The notes under the pieces were generated by a model. That model saw only the letters and a program-made list of their open reading frames with translations, was not told the origin of the DNA and searched no databases. This document shows positions 10,501 through 18,794 of a DNA stretch of 64,000 nt, piece after piece (position 1 is the stretch's first letter; every line of letters begins with the position of its first letter). This DNA comes from Planctomycetaceae bacterium (lineage in GTDB: Bacteria; Planctomycetota; Planctomycetia; Planctomycetales; Planctomycetaceae): NCBI GenBank assembly GCA_024742875.1, contig JANSXP010000029.1, positions 1 to 64,000 on the forward strand. The letters are read 5' to 3'. The position numbers were made by a program, and so were the translations under genes.

Positions 10501-10671
10501 GATCAGGCCGAATACGAAAATGCCAAACGCCATGCCACCGCTGATGGCAGCTCCAGTCGCTTCGATAGCGACAGGGTCTGAGGCCTTTTCAATAATTTCG
10601 ACAGCAGGCGACTCGGTGATCGAGCCGTCCTGGACCGCAAGCGTGAGCACTCCAGTCAGAATTTCAAACAT
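7582..10671 (-). CDS. secDF: Protein translocase SecD-SecF fusion
   Basis: Inner-membrane accessory of the Sec channel that uses the proton gradient to pull proteins across. SecD and SecF are fused in one 1029-residue chain. The SecD part has a TM segment near 45-70, the conserved GIDLAGG (110-116), a large periplasmic region and the block of TM segments containing AVDANVLIFERMREE. The SecF part starts near residue 600 with YDIDFTGGTMV and ends with SLNDTIVVFDRIREVRG and further TM segments. An extra periplasmic region rich in acidic residues sits within the SecF half (DSDENADEK, EDDDSADALEY). It is the last gene of tgt-yajC-secDF and is followed by a strong terminator. Confidence 0.96.
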   Translation of the reverse strand: MFEILTGVLTLAVQDGSITESPAVEIIEKASDPVAIEATGAAISGGMAFGIFVFGLILAFVAGAFVAKAMKMTDWGFRFGVCFAALAIGVMPFLVRALNGESIGDGIRLGIDLAGGTNMLFRVKGDDEKPVTNEVMDKMVGAVGKRIDPSGTSEITVRQVGADRLEVIVPGEDPQTVNEIKKRITRLGTLEFFITANQQLDDKDVIRRALALENGKTKIAKTLPDGEEIVQAMWLPAYEKGDAAEPQLLGRTDVPRREVEKFRTVDGKKERYTTEEYLVLVGPPEQQVSGKYLKSASSGIDPENGGQMVRFQFDTRGAHLFSILTSKYGPQPGRPRRGLGIVLDKQLYSAPDINAVISSQGQITGNFTSAEVKELTSVLNAGALEVPIEPKPLSEATVDPTLGEDVRRKGVQAIMLAGAVVVVFMLFYYRFAGVVAVLSLFLNLVLVLTIMMAINATFTLPGLAGLVLTIGMAVDANVLIFERMREETTKGSGLKTAIQNGFGKAFTTIVDANVTTLITAVILYAIGTDQVKGFAVSLFIGIVVSMFTALYVGRVIFDVCEKQGWLSKLSMASIVGQTNWNFLGKRSMCAIISLVLIVGGLAAFGSRGEGNYDIDFTGGTMVTFQLTETAETSDVETALKEQFGDGFTVERLTLAGEEESEGSKHFRLRTTVNDSDENADEKLSAEDRVRKMVFDSFKDNDSLNLLRVTMDYGTPEAYVIAEDDDSADALEYARFSGGQIATVSFDKEVAIGTISDMIGQKIGELKDGEQAKYEEADAVYTVTGTDGSGLDADEREVQTFSEVAVRVTPEVPAEDLTAALTAMKAELDSSPLFDEVNTFASAVASEMKTKAVLAIVISLLAIVAYIWFRFQKITFGLAAVVALVHDVLIVLGMMALAAYLSGNPVGQIFLLNDFKINLPMVAAFLTIVGYSLNDTIVVFDRIREVRGKNPNLTTDIVNTSLNQTLSRTLLTSLTTFIVVIILYFFGGEGIHGFSFCLTLGVIVGTYSSIYVASPVLVWLMNRESAKAVA

Positions 10672-10698
10672 CAGTGATATTTCCTGATTCAGTTCACA

Positions 10699-10719
10699 CA
10701 GCCGGCGTCATGCCGGCTG
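10699..10719. other. Hairpin between yajC and secDF
   Basis: Perfect 8-bp inverted repeat CAGCCGGC/GCCGGCTG with a 5-base loop in the 136-base gap between yajC and secDF. There is no T tract on the minus strand, so it is not a simple terminator. It could be an mRNA processing or stability element that sets the yajC:secDF ratio (inference). Confidence 0.4.
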
Positions 10720-10807
10720 CAGGACAAGAATGCGTTGCCTGAACGACGCGTTCACGCAACTGGGAGAGTTGTTGACTTAAAAAAGATCAGCGTCTGCTGA
10801 TTTCGTT

Positions 10808-11191
10808 TCACTTGGAGTCGCCGCCTTCAGCGTCCGCTTTTTCGTTGTACGGACCCTGAATGCTGCTGCGAGTGAATTTGATTCGCGTGCCGTCATCCAC
10901 CCGGAGCGTGACCCGACTGCCATCGCCGGAGAAGTCGACAATCGTGCCGATGATGCCGCCGGCAGTCAGCACTTTGTCGTTCTTCTTCAGCGTGTTCAGC
11001 AGTTCCTGACGTCTGGCTGTTTCTTTTTGCTGAGGTCTCAAAATGATGAGGTAAAACATCACCATAAAGGCCACCAGCATGGGGACCGCCTGCAGCAATG
11101 GATTGGGTGCCTCTTTGGGCGGGTTCTGAGCGAACAGAGTCAGTTGGGACAGAACGTGTTGAAGACCGCTGATGTTCACGCGCATAACCAA
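10808..11191 (-). CDS. yajC: Sec translocase accessory subunit YajC
   Basis: Small single-span membrane protein that associates with SecDF. The 127 residues show the membrane segment AVPMLVAFMVMFYLIILRP followed by the family pattern RPQQKETARRQELLNTLKKND and the KVLTAGGIIGTIVD strand. Either the ATG at 11191 or the one at 11185 may start translation. Position between tgt and secDF is the classical arrangement known from many bacteria and supports the call. Confidence 0.94.
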   Translation of the reverse strand: MVMRVNISGLQHVLSQLTLFAQNPPKEAPNPLLQAVPMLVAFMVMFYLIILRPQQKETARRQELLNTLKKNDKVLTAGGIIGTIVDFSGDGSRVTLRVDDGTRIKFTRSSIQGPYNEKADAEGGDSK

Positions 11192-11426
11192 ATCGTTGAA
11201 GTTTGTTCGTGATTGCTGTCTGGCCGGCTGCTGCCGTCACAGACCATTCCAAAAGATGCCCGTACGCTGACTGGCACACTCCAGACGCTCCGCGGTGCAG
11301 ACATCAGGCCTGCGTTGCGGGTGAGATCGGGTGTTCCAGCACGACGAACGGGAACCGTCGGGCTGTTGGGTCGGTCATTGAACCGATCTTCAGGCCCAAT
11401 ACGGACTTCCGGAAAAACGCGGTATA

Positions 11427-12545
11427 CTAAGGCTGTGCGTTCCAGCGAGCAAGCTGATTAGCCCGGAACTGTGCCACAGTGCCGCTCTTTACTGCAATTC
11501 GGAGGTCGTGCACCAGCTTCTGGTAAAAGCGGATGTTGTGCAGCGACACCAGAATTCCGCCCAGCATCTCTTTGGCGGCAAACAGGTGACGCAGATAACC
11601 GCGGGAATATCGCGTGCAGGCGATGCAGTCGCACTCCGGATCCAGCGGACTCTCATCCCGGATATGCACGGCATTTCGCAGCCGAACAGGCCCGGAACTG
11701 GTGAAGGCCATCGCATTTCGCCCGTTTCGTGTGGGCATCACGCAGTCAAACAGGTCGATTCCCCGGCAAACGGCCTCCAGGATATCCACCGGTCGCCCGA
11801 CCCCCATCAAATACCGCGGTTTGTGCTCCGGCAGCTGATGCACGGTAAAATCCAGCGTGCGGTACATATCGGCCGGCGCTTCGCCCACGCTGAGGCCGCC
11901 CACGGCATACCCGGGAAAATCCAGCGGAACGAGCGCCTCGGCACTGCGAGTTCGCATCCCCTCATCAATGCCCCCCTGGTTGATGCCAAACAGAGCCTGA
12001 TCGTCGCGTTTTTGCGCATCTCGGCAGCGTTTGGCCCACAGTGTCGTGCGATCCACGGCCGCCCGAATTTTCTCCGGCACGTCGTTCGCCGGCGGGCATT
12101 CGTCCAGACACATAATGCAGTCGGCCCCCAGATCCTCCTGAATCTGCACGGCTCGCTCTGGCGAAAGCTCCAGCAAACTGCCGTCGATATGGCTGCGAAA
12201 CACGGCTTTCTCGTCGTCCATCTTTCGCAGTTTGGCGAGGCTGAACACCTGAAACCCGCCGCTGTCCGTCAGGATGGGGCCGTCCCAGTCCATGAAGCGA
12301 TGCAGCCCTCCCAGTTCCCGCACCACCTCGGACCCCGGTCGCAACGCCAGGTGATAGGTGTTCGCAAGCACCATCTGGGCGCCCGCGTCCCGCAGCTGAT
12401 CGGGCAGCAGACCTTTTACCGTGCCCAGTGTGCCCACGGGCATGAAGGCGGGCGTCTGCACTGGACCGTGCGGCGTCGTCCACGTGCCCGCGCGGGCTCC
12501 GGTTTCCGGATCCGTCGCTTCCAGCTGAAATGAAAATTGGCTCAC
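11427..12545 (-). CDS. tgt: Queuine tRNA-guanine transglycosylase
   Basis: Exchanges guanine 34 of GUN-anticodon tRNAs for a queuosine precursor. All key features are visible in the 372 residues: catalytic/binding aspartate in [11 protein letters not shown] (D94), nucleophile D267 in [11 protein letters not shown], and the zinc site C305, C307, C310 and H336 (CDCIAC ... SLHN). The length is normal. It heads tgt-yajC-secDF, although a 235-base gap before yajC leaves room for another promoter. The ATG at 12545 starts [10 protein letters not shown], as expected for the family. Confidence 0.96.
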   Translation of the reverse strand: MSQFSFQLEATDPETGARAGTWTTPHGPVQTPAFMPVGTLGTVKGLLPDQLRDAGAQMVLANTYHLALRPGSEVVRELGGLHRFMDWDGPILTDSGGFQVFSLAKLRKMDDEKAVFRSHIDGSLLELSPERAVQIQEDLGADCIMCLDECPPANDVPEKIRAAVDRTTLWAKRCRDAQKRDDQALFGINQGGIDEGMRTRSAEALVPLDFPGYAVGGLSVGEAPADMYRTLDFTVHQLPEHKPRYLMGVGRPVDILEAVCRGIDLFDCVMPTRNGRNAMAFTSSGPVRLRNAVHIRDESPLDPECDCIACTRYSRGYLRHLFAAKEMLGGILVSLHNIRFYQKLVHDLRIAVKSGTVAQFRANQLARWNAQP

Positions 12546-12926
12546 GGCGAAAAACGCTCACGGGGTCAGGGCAGACAATGCGACAACACTGGCCGCAAAC
12601 CCTAGCAACCTGGGCCACGCATCCCAAACTCAACCCCACAGCTTCCCGCAAATTGCGGCGGCCGCATCATTGACGCAAACGCTTATCAATTCAGTCAACC
12701 GGCAACTCAACACAGATCCACTCACGCAGCCCTCACGAAGCGATCCCGACTCAGTGAGGTCAATCCGGCTGCCCACAATCCCGCACAAATCGTGATTCAT
12801 CCTTCGGTTTCGCAAACTCACCGCAGGGCCAGTTGCGTCCTGCCGGAATTTTGGTGCATTAGGTCGGCAGGGGCTTAGAATTGACGCAACCGATACAAAC
12901 CTACCGGGACGAAAGGCCCCTTTTCC
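12546..12926. other. Divergent intergenic region, no gene seen
   Basis: Lies between tgt (minus) and the pilin-like gene (plus), so it must carry both promoters. A TAGAAT hexamer just upstream of 12890 has a poor -35 match at 19-base spacing and is not called. No repeat, RNA gene or convincing reading frame is visible. Confidence 0.4.
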
Positions 12927-13673
12927 ATGAATCTGGTGCAGCGATTTTGGAGCGATGAGGACGGAGTCATCCTTTCCATGGAAACCGTGTTGCTGGGCAC
13001 AATTGGCGTGCTTGGGCTGACAACGGGACTCAGTTTTCTGGCCTCAGCGGTCAACGCGGAACTGGAAGATCTGGGCTCGGCCATCCGTGGTGTCGACCAG
13101 AGCTTTGCGGTGGAAGGCGGTCAGAACTGCGCCGGAAGCACAGCCGGCTCGTCGTATCAGCAAATGTCTGTCCAGGAAACACTGCTGGATATGCGGACGG
13201 GCGTCTGTCAGCCCTCCATCTCCGGCGATGTGGGCATTGCCCCCGACGATGACATCGACACCGACATCGACATCGACATCGAATTGGAAATCGAACGCGC
13301 ACTGCAGATCGAAAAATCGCTCCAGAACATGCGGCAGGGCGTCGAACGGGCGTCGACCGCAGAGAACCATGAACCTGGCCCAGGGCAGTCCGACGAATAC
13401 TGGCAGCGACTGGAGCGTGATCGGCAATTGCTGGAACAGGTGCAGCGGGAAATCGAAAACACAAAGCTGCGCACCCAGATCGACGGACAGCGGATAGAAA
13501 TCACTCGACCAAAAGATGACCGCGATCACCACCGCGATGATCGGCACAGTGACCAGGGGGATCAGGAACTGCGCAAGCACAAGCCGGGACGCTCAAAGAA
13601 ACAGGGCCGCCCCCACGACGGCCGCCAATCAAAGAGCCGCCAGGAAAGTCACCGCCCCCTGAAAGACCTCTAA
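12927..13673 (+). CDS. Flp/TadE-like pilin-type N-terminus with long charged tail
   Basis: The first ~50 residues resemble planctomycete Flp-type pilin proteins: a short charged leader (RFWSDEDG), then VILSMETVLLGTIGVLG and further hydrophobic residues, then ELEDLGSAI. Unlike a normal Flp pilin (50-80 residues) it continues to 248 residues. The tail has an acidic stretch (DIDTDIDIDIELEIE) encoded by a GACATC microrepeat near 13250-13290, a predicted alpha-helical or coiled region (about 130-190) and a very basic His/Arg/Lys-rich end. It may be a membrane-anchored surface protein or pseudopilin; function is unknown. No tad genes are nearby. Its end lies 20 bases before the next gene. Confidence 0.7.
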   Translation: MNLVQRFWSDEDGVILSMETVLLGTIGVLGLTTGLSFLASAVNAELEDLGSAIRGVDQSFAVEGGQNCAGSTAGSSYQQMSVQETLLDMRTGVCQPSISGDVGIAPDDDIDTDIDIDIELEIERALQIEKSLQNMRQGVERASTAENHEPGPGQSDEYWQRLERDRQLLEQVQREIENTKLRTQIDGQRIEITRPKDDRDHHRDDRHSDQGDQELRKHKPGRSKKQGRPHDGRQSKSRQESHRPLKDL

Positions 13674-13693
13674 AGAGGTCAGCCGTTTTTCTC

Positions 13694-14491
13694 ATGACAC
13701 AATCCTTCGATTTGCCAGGCGCTGCCGCACGTCAGTTGGCAGATTACGATGCCAGGCAGCCGGGTCGCATGTTTGGCGAAGGCGTGCAGCTTGACATATC
13801 AGACGCCTATCAGTTGCAGGCCGCGGTGGCAAAGCTGCGTGTCCAGCGGGGCGAACACATCATCGGCTACAAGGTGGGCTGCACCTCGCCCACCATTCGC
13901 ACGCAGCTGGGCATCACGCATTCTGTCTGCGGTCGGTTATTTGATTCCGAACATCACGCCACCGGTGTGACGCTCGCCTGCGATCGCTTCGACCACCTGG
14001 CCATCGAAGGGGAACTGGCCGTCGAGCTGTCGCGATCACCGCAGCAGACTGACTTTGCCGATGACAATGCGTCCCGCACCATTCCCGCCTGTGTAGGCCG
14101 CGTGTTCCCCGTGATTGAGCTACACAATCATGTGCTTCGCGGCACCACCAAAACGGCGTCAGAGCTAATCGCCAACAACGCCATCCACGCCGGATTCTGT
14201 GCCGGCCCCGGCAGGCACACTGAAAAGCCACCGGCCGAAGCCGATCTGGCGCTGAGAATTTCAATTGATGATCGCCCTGTGGAATCCTGCGGCGGATGGC
14301 CGCTCATCGAGACGATCAATGAGTCTTTGCGGTGGCTGCACCAGCAACTGCAGCATCGAGGCGAACAACTGCAGGCCGGGCAGATTATCCTGACCGGATC
14401 ACTGCCTCCGCTGATCCCCATCACCTCCGCAGCCACTGTCCGCGTCGACAGCGACTGCTGCGGCAGTGTCGAGGCTCGCTTCACCGACTGA
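13694..14491 (+). CDS. 2-keto-4-pentenoate hydratase / FAH-family protein
   Basis: Fumarylacetoacetate-hydrolase superfamily member (265 residues), closest to the MhpD/DmpE/DmpH hydratase and decarboxylase branch. The hallmark GYKVGCTSPTIRTQLGI is present near residues 57-73. The acidic metal-binding pattern is seen in IEGELAVELSR and VIELHNHV. Such enzymes hydrate 2-oxopent-4-enoate or decarboxylate 4-oxalocrotonate in aromatic breakdown, but no other meta-cleavage genes are nearby, so the substrate is open. It follows the pilin-like gene closely and is followed by an 18-bp tandem repeat. Confidence 0.82.
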   Translation: MTQSFDLPGAAARQLADYDARQPGRMFGEGVQLDISDAYQLQAAVAKLRVQRGEHIIGYKVGCTSPTIRTQLGITHSVCGRLFDSEHHATGVTLACDRFDHLAIEGELAVELSRSPQQTDFADDNASRTIPACVGRVFPVIELHNHVLRGTTKTASELIANNAIHAGFCAGPGRHTEKPPAEADLALRISIDDRPVESCGGWPLIETINESLRWLHQQLQHRGEQLQAGQIILTGSLPPLIPITSAATVRVDSDCCGSVEARFTD

Positions 14492-14503
14492 ACGTCGGGA
14501 TCC

Positions 14504-14593
14504 AAACAGCTGACGCCCAGCAAACAGCTGACGCCCAGCAAATAGCTGACGTCCGGCAAGCGGCTGACGTCCAGCAAGCGGCTGACGTCCAGC
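14504..14593 (+). repeat. Five-copy 18-bp tandem repeat
   Basis: Consensus AAnCGGCTGACGTCCAGC; copies start at 14504, 14522, 14540, 14558 and 14576 with few changes between neighbours. It begins 12 bases after the stop of the hydratase gene. Because 18 is a multiple of three, all frames through it remain open and produce spurious repeat-rich frames on both strands; no gene is called. The rest of the gap to 14809 shows nothing recognisable. Confidence 0.85.
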
Positions 14594-14809
14594 AAGCGCC
14601 CGGCACCTCACCTGTGCCAGCAGACACGCCCGGGTTGAATCAGAACGATCAGGCAGGGGCGTTTGCCGCCGCAGGGCTGCAGGGCCCGCCCCCCCACACC
14701 TGACCGACTCTGCACATTCGCCTGTCACGATGCATTATGGCCTGCCTGCCTTTCGGGCTGAAGCTGTTACCCCGTTTCGTTTCACCAGTTTGCCCCAAAG
14801 AGAGTCCTC

Positions 14810-15796
14810 ATGAAGAACATCATCAGTTTCACCACAGCACTGGTCGCTCTGCTTGTTGTCGTGCCACAGGCCACTGCGCAAGGTCAGCTGGAAGACAAAC
14901 TCAAGTCGGCCCCCAAACGGTATCCCGAGGCAGACACCAATAACGACGGCGTGTTGTCCATGGCCGAAGCCCGCGCATTTCGGGCAAAGATGAGAGGCAA
15001 AAAGAATGCCGCCACGACCGGCAGTCAGCCGATCGACAGCGTGAAACGTGAACAGCCGGACAACTTTCAAAACGGCGCCAGCTGCCTGTTTCTGGGTCAC
15101 AGTTTTTTCATTCCTGTGGCCAAACGATTTGATGAAATCGCGGCCGCCACGGGGCTGTCGCAACATAAGGCCAGCTTTGTGATGAATGGCGGCGACGGCG
15201 GAGCCCCAGGACGCATCTGGAGCAGCAAGGCGCATCGCACAGCGGCCACTCAAATACTGGAAACCGGCAACGTCCATCTGTTGGGAATGACCTATTACGA
15301 CGAAACCAACTGCCGTGTGGAGGACTATGAACGCTGGATCGACCTGGCGATAAAGCATAATCCCAAAGTCCGCATCTTTATTGGTCTGTGCTGGCCCGAC
15401 GCCCCCCAGGCCTCCATGGATGAGTTTGACAACATGATCAAACTCTCCGGAGATCGCCTGTTCCGCACAGTGCAGACGCTGAGAAAACGTCACCCCGCCA
15501 CACCGATCCAGTTTGTCCACTATGGCCACGTGGCCCGGGAACTGAAGGCCAGCCATGCGGCCGGTCATTCGTCAGAAATTGCCGCCCTGATTTCGCGGGA
15601 ACCAGGCGGCCTGTTTCGCGACACCAAAGGCCACGCCGGCGAGCTGCTGCTGGATGTGGCGGCCCTCACATGGCTGGAACATCTGTACGGTGTGGACATG
15701 AACAAAGCGAAGACCGACGCCGTGCAGTCCGAATCAGCACGCGCCATTCTGCCCGTTGTGGCGAAACGGAACCTCGCGTACCAGAACAAAAAGTAA
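14810..15796 (+). CDS. Exported EF-hand plus SGNH-hydrolase-like protein
   Basis: 328 residues with a signal peptide (hydrophobic 5-20, probable cut near ATAQ), one EF-hand calcium loop with D42, N44, D46 and E53 (DTNNDGVLSMAE) and, after a linker, a domain beginning FLGHSFFIPVAKRF (95-108). That start, with serine after a short beta strand, resembles the block I of SGNH/GDSL hydrolases, and the protein ends with a histidine-containing stretch (DTKGHAGELLLDV). This suggests a secreted esterase or carbohydrate-binding protein; the catalytic assignment is inference. The single EF hand resembles the calcium or dockerin-like modules common in planctomycete secreted proteins. Confidence 0.6.
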   Translation: MKNIISFTTALVALLVVVPQATAQGQLEDKLKSAPKRYPEADTNNDGVLSMAEARAFRAKMRGKKNAATTGSQPIDSVKREQPDNFQNGASCLFLGHSFFIPVAKRFDEIAAATGLSQHKASFVMNGGDGGAPGRIWSSKAHRTAATQILETGNVHLLGMTYYDETNCRVEDYERWIDLAIKHNPKVRIFIGLCWPDAPQASMDEFDNMIKLSGDRLFRTVQTLRKRHPATPIQFVHYGHVARELKASHAAGHSSEIAALISREPGGLFRDTKGHAGELLLDVAALTWLEHLYGVDMNKAKTDAVQSESARAILPVVAKRNLAYQNKK

Positions 15797-15873
15797 TCAA
15801 CCCTGTTGACCGCTGGACGCGCGCGTGGCCGACGGTCGCTCTTTTTTGCAGGTGACTCTACGGACGTGGTGCA

Positions 15874-16374
15874 ATGACAAATTCTTCGTCAGCGTCTGGT
15901 TCGGCTGGCCCGGTCGGCGTGGTCAGTCGGACATTCGAATACTTCGGCACAGTTCGTTTCGACGACACCGACGCAAACGTGCATGTCAACAATGGACGCT
16001 ACAACGCCTACTGCGACGAAGCCGCTTTGCAGGTGTTCGCTCTTGGCGGCATGGACGTGAGCGATGCCAACGGCACGGGCATCGGCGCCATCACGCGTCG
16101 CGCGGAGTATGAATATCTGGGACAGCTGAAGTACGGCGATCAGTTTCGAGTGGACTCCACCATCACATTCACCAAACCCACGCGCATTGTGTTTCGCCAC
16201 AGCATTTTTCGTGTGGCCACCGAAACGTGCGTGTGCCGCTGCGAAGCGCACGGCCTGTGGATGGACTTTCGCACGGGCCGGCCACACCGCCTGAGTGAGC
16301 AGGCCATGTCGAACATCCTGCACGGGAGCAGGCTGGCACAGCCCGCTGACGCCGCCACAAAGCCGACCAGCTGA
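15874..16374 (+). CDS. Acyl-CoA thioesterase, hotdog (4HBT/YbgC-like)
   Basis: 166-residue cytoplasmic hotdog-fold protein. The active-site pattern FDDTDANVHVNNGRYNAY (30-47) matches the 4HBT family R-F-x-D-x-D-x-x-x-HVNN signature, and EYLGQLKYGDQFRVDS is the usual central strand. It would hydrolyse an acyl- or aroyl-CoA; the substrate cannot be told. The gene stands alone between an exported protein and dld. Confidence 0.85.
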   Translation: MTNSSSASGSAGPVGVVSRTFEYFGTVRFDDTDANVHVNNGRYNAYCDEAALQVFALGGMDVSDANGTGIGAITRRAEYEYLGQLKYGDQFRVDSTITFTKPTRIVFRHSIFRVATETCVCRCEAHGLWMDFRTGRPHRLSEQAMSNILHGSRLAQPADAATKPTS

Positions 16375-16588
16375 CTCCGCTGGCCGTCGCCGCCGGTCTC
16401 GGGCACGCGGACATCTGAACGGGCAGACTCCCGGGGCCAGCGACGCGGGGCACTTGAGGCGTTGTGATTAGCACGTAGTGAGCGCGCGGGCCACTTTGCG
16501 GCGCAGCGGGGCGACAGCGCGGGCTGCCGACATTAAGATGCGACGGCAGGCTCAGTTCGAATCGTTCTGAGCGAATCGCCCCGCGAGG

Positions 16589-18295
16589 ATGAGTATGTCG
16601 ACAGAGCGCCTTGTCTCCACATTCGAACAGATCGTTGGCCGTCGCAATGTGCTGACAAAGACTGGCCGGACCGCGTACTACCGATCTGGTTTTCGTTCCG
16701 GCATCGGTGACGCGCTGGCCGTCGTGTTTCCCGGCACACTGCTGGAGCAGTGGCAGGTGCTCCAGGCCTGCGTGGCAGGCAACTGCGCCATCGTCATGCA
16801 GGCGATGAAAACCGGCCTGACAGAAGGCTCATGCCCCAGCGGTTTTGACTATGACCGGCCGGTGGTCGTGATCAACGTCACCCGGATTAAACGCATCGTG
16901 CTGCTGGACGGCGGCAAACAGGTGGTCGCGCTGCCTGGCTCCACCCTGCACGAACTCACGCAGCTGCTGCAGCCTGTTGGACGAGCGCCGCATTCTGTCA
17001 TTGGTTCCACCTCAATCGGCGCCACAATTATCGGCGGCATCGCTAACAACTCCGGCGGTGCGCTGTGCAAACGCGGCTCGGCCTACACAGAGCTCGCCTT
17101 ATACGCACGCGTGAACGAAGACGGAAAGCTGGAACTGGTCAACGAACTGGGCGTCAATAACCTGGGCACAACGCCCGAAGAAATTCTCACGCGGCTGCAA
17201 TCCGGCAACATCCCGGCAGAAGACATCGAAGACACGGACCGAGTGGCTTCGGATCGGCAGTACGCAAAGCGGATTCGTCAACTGGATGCCGAACTGCCCA
17301 ATCGCTTCAACGCGGACCCTTCCCGGTTGTACGGAGTCAGCGGCAGCGGCGGCAAAGTGGCGGCTTTCGCGGTGAGAGTGGACACTTATCCGCAGCCCCA
17401 AAAGAAACAGGTCTTCTATCTGGGCACCAACAACCCGCAGGATTTCGTCACGCTGCGTCAGCACATTCTGAAGAACTTCACAGATCTGCCGGACATGTGT
17501 GAGTACATGAACAGCGCGATCTTTGATACGGCCGCCCGCTATGGCAAAGACGTGTTTCTTTCGATCAGACATCTGGGCACGGCCCGACTCCCCAAAGCCT
17601 ACGCGCTGAAGTCCGCAGCCGAGTACTATTTGAACAAAGTCCCGTTTCTGCCGAAGTATCTGCCCGATCAGCTGCTCTACTTTTTGAGCCGCCTGTTTCC
17701 GCAGCACCTGCCGCAGCGTCTGCTCGAATATCGCCAGCGGTTTGAGTACTACCTCATCCTCAGCATGAGTGATGACGGCATCGATCAGGCTCGCACGTAT
17801 CTGGCAGAGCAGTGGGGACAGATGCCGGGCGTCGCATATTTTGAATGCACCGAACAGGAGCAGGAAGCCGCGTTGCTGCATCGATTCGCTGCTGCGGGCG
17901 CCGCCATTCGGTATCAGACGCTGCACCAGAAGTCGACAGAAGAAGTGCTCGCGCTGGACATCGCGTTACGGGGCAACGATCCGGACTGGGTGGAGGATCC
18001 GCCGCCCGAAATTGCCGAACACCTTGATCTGGGGCTGTACTACGGTCACTTCATGTGTCACGTGTTTCACCACGATTACATCTTCAAAAAAGGCACCGAC
18101 ATCGAAGCCGTCAAAGCCCGCATGCTGGCCCGCCTGGACGAAAAGGGCGCAAAATACCCCGCCGAACACAACGTGGGGCACATGTATGAGGCGGAGCAGA
18201 CGCTCAAAGCGTTTTACGAGCAGCTCGATCCCACCAACACGTTCAACCCGGGCATCGGCAAGACGGACAAGAAGCGTCGCATTTTGATGACCTGA
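16589..18295 (+). CDS. dld: D-lactate dehydrogenase (quinone), membrane-associated FAD enzyme
   Basis: 568 residues, the length of the E. coli Dld family. The N-terminal FAD-binding PCMH domain is visible (VQAMKTGLTEGSCP equivalent at AMKTGLTEGSCPSG, then ALPGSTLHELTQLL and GSTSIGATIIGGIANNSGGA). The C-terminal membrane-binding part contains FLPKYLPDQLLYFLSRLFP, and the end has GHFMCHVFHHDYIFKKG and FNPGIGKT. The enzyme oxidises D-lactate to pyruvate and passes electrons to the quinone pool, here probably menaquinone made with MqnA/MqnC. ATG 16589 follows GAGG closely. Confidence 0.92.
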   Translation: MSMSTERLVSTFEQIVGRRNVLTKTGRTAYYRSGFRSGIGDALAVVFPGTLLEQWQVLQACVAGNCAIVMQAMKTGLTEGSCPSGFDYDRPVVVINVTRIKRIVLLDGGKQVVALPGSTLHELTQLLQPVGRAPHSVIGSTSIGATIIGGIANNSGGALCKRGSAYTELALYARVNEDGKLELVNELGVNNLGTTPEEILTRLQSGNIPAEDIEDTDRVASDRQYAKRIRQLDAELPNRFNADPSRLYGVSGSGGKVAAFAVRVDTYPQPQKKQVFYLGTNNPQDFVTLRQHILKNFTDLPDMCEYMNSAIFDTAARYGKDVFLSIRHLGTARLPKAYALKSAAEYYLNKVPFLPKYLPDQLLYFLSRLFPQHLPQRLLEYRQRFEYYLILSMSDDGIDQARTYLAEQWGQMPGVAYFECTEQEQEAALLHRFAAAGAAIRYQTLHQKSTEEVLALDIALRGNDPDWVEDPPPEIAEHLDLGLYYGHFMCHVFHHDYIFKKGTDIEAVKARMLARLDEKGAKYPAEHNVGHMYEAEQTLKAFYEQLDPTNTFNPGIGKTDKKRRILMT

Positions 18296-18417
18296 CATCA
18301 GTCCAGTTCCCCGGACACCGCGCGGTCCGACACAACACATCTCCCCTTGCCGCACTCATCGATCGAGAGCAGACACCCGCCTGCTCTTTCCCCCTCAGCA
18401 TTCTTCAGGAGCCATTG

Positions 18418-18702
18418 ATGGCCAGATTCGAAGATGAAACATTCCGTGAGCAGACCATCCTTGTTGACGGAAATCAGTACATCAACTGCACATTTCAAAG
18501 CTGCCAGATTATGTTTGGCGGATACGATCCGCCGGCGATGCCCAATGCCGTGTTTGACTCGTGTCAGTTTGGCCTCACCGGTCGCGCCGACCTGACAAAA
18601 AACTGGCTGCGGTTCATCAGTGGGGCGGGCGGCGCAGAGCTGATTCTGGAAGTCCTCGGTCTTGGGGGTGGCAACCAGCAGTTTGATGACAGCGACTTTT
18701 GA
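18418..18702 (+). CDS. Small pentapeptide-like protein of unknown function
   Basis: 94 residues starting at ATG 18418, seven bases after AGGAG. It contains beta-rich segments with spaced aromatic, cysteine and asparagine residues (YINCTFQSC, AVFDSCQFGL) resembling pentapeptide or right-handed beta-helix rungs, and a hydrophobic glycine-rich end. No signal peptide. Function is not recognised. It sits between dld and the ECF sigma gene. Confidence 0.6.
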   Translation: MARFEDETFREQTILVDGNQYINCTFQSCQIMFGGYDPPAMPNAVFDSCQFGLTGRADLTKNWLRFISGAGGAELILEVLGLGGGNQQFDDSDF

Positions 18703-18794
18703 CATGGCCCATCGCTGCCGACCGCCCAGTGAATCCTTGCGTATTCGCACGTCTTTGCTGCAGATTGCACATTTTCAGGAGATTGCGCGGCAGG

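Noticed and set aside
13050-13580. Minus-strand frames opposite the pilin-like gene
   Set aside because: Mirror of the GACATC microrepeat (VDVDVGVDV-type peptide); the plus strand has a proper N-terminal pattern.
14128-14703. Frames with DVSRL- or TADAQQ-type peptide repeats
   Set aside because: They are translations of the 18-bp DNA repeat, overlap the hydratase gene and have no support otherwise.
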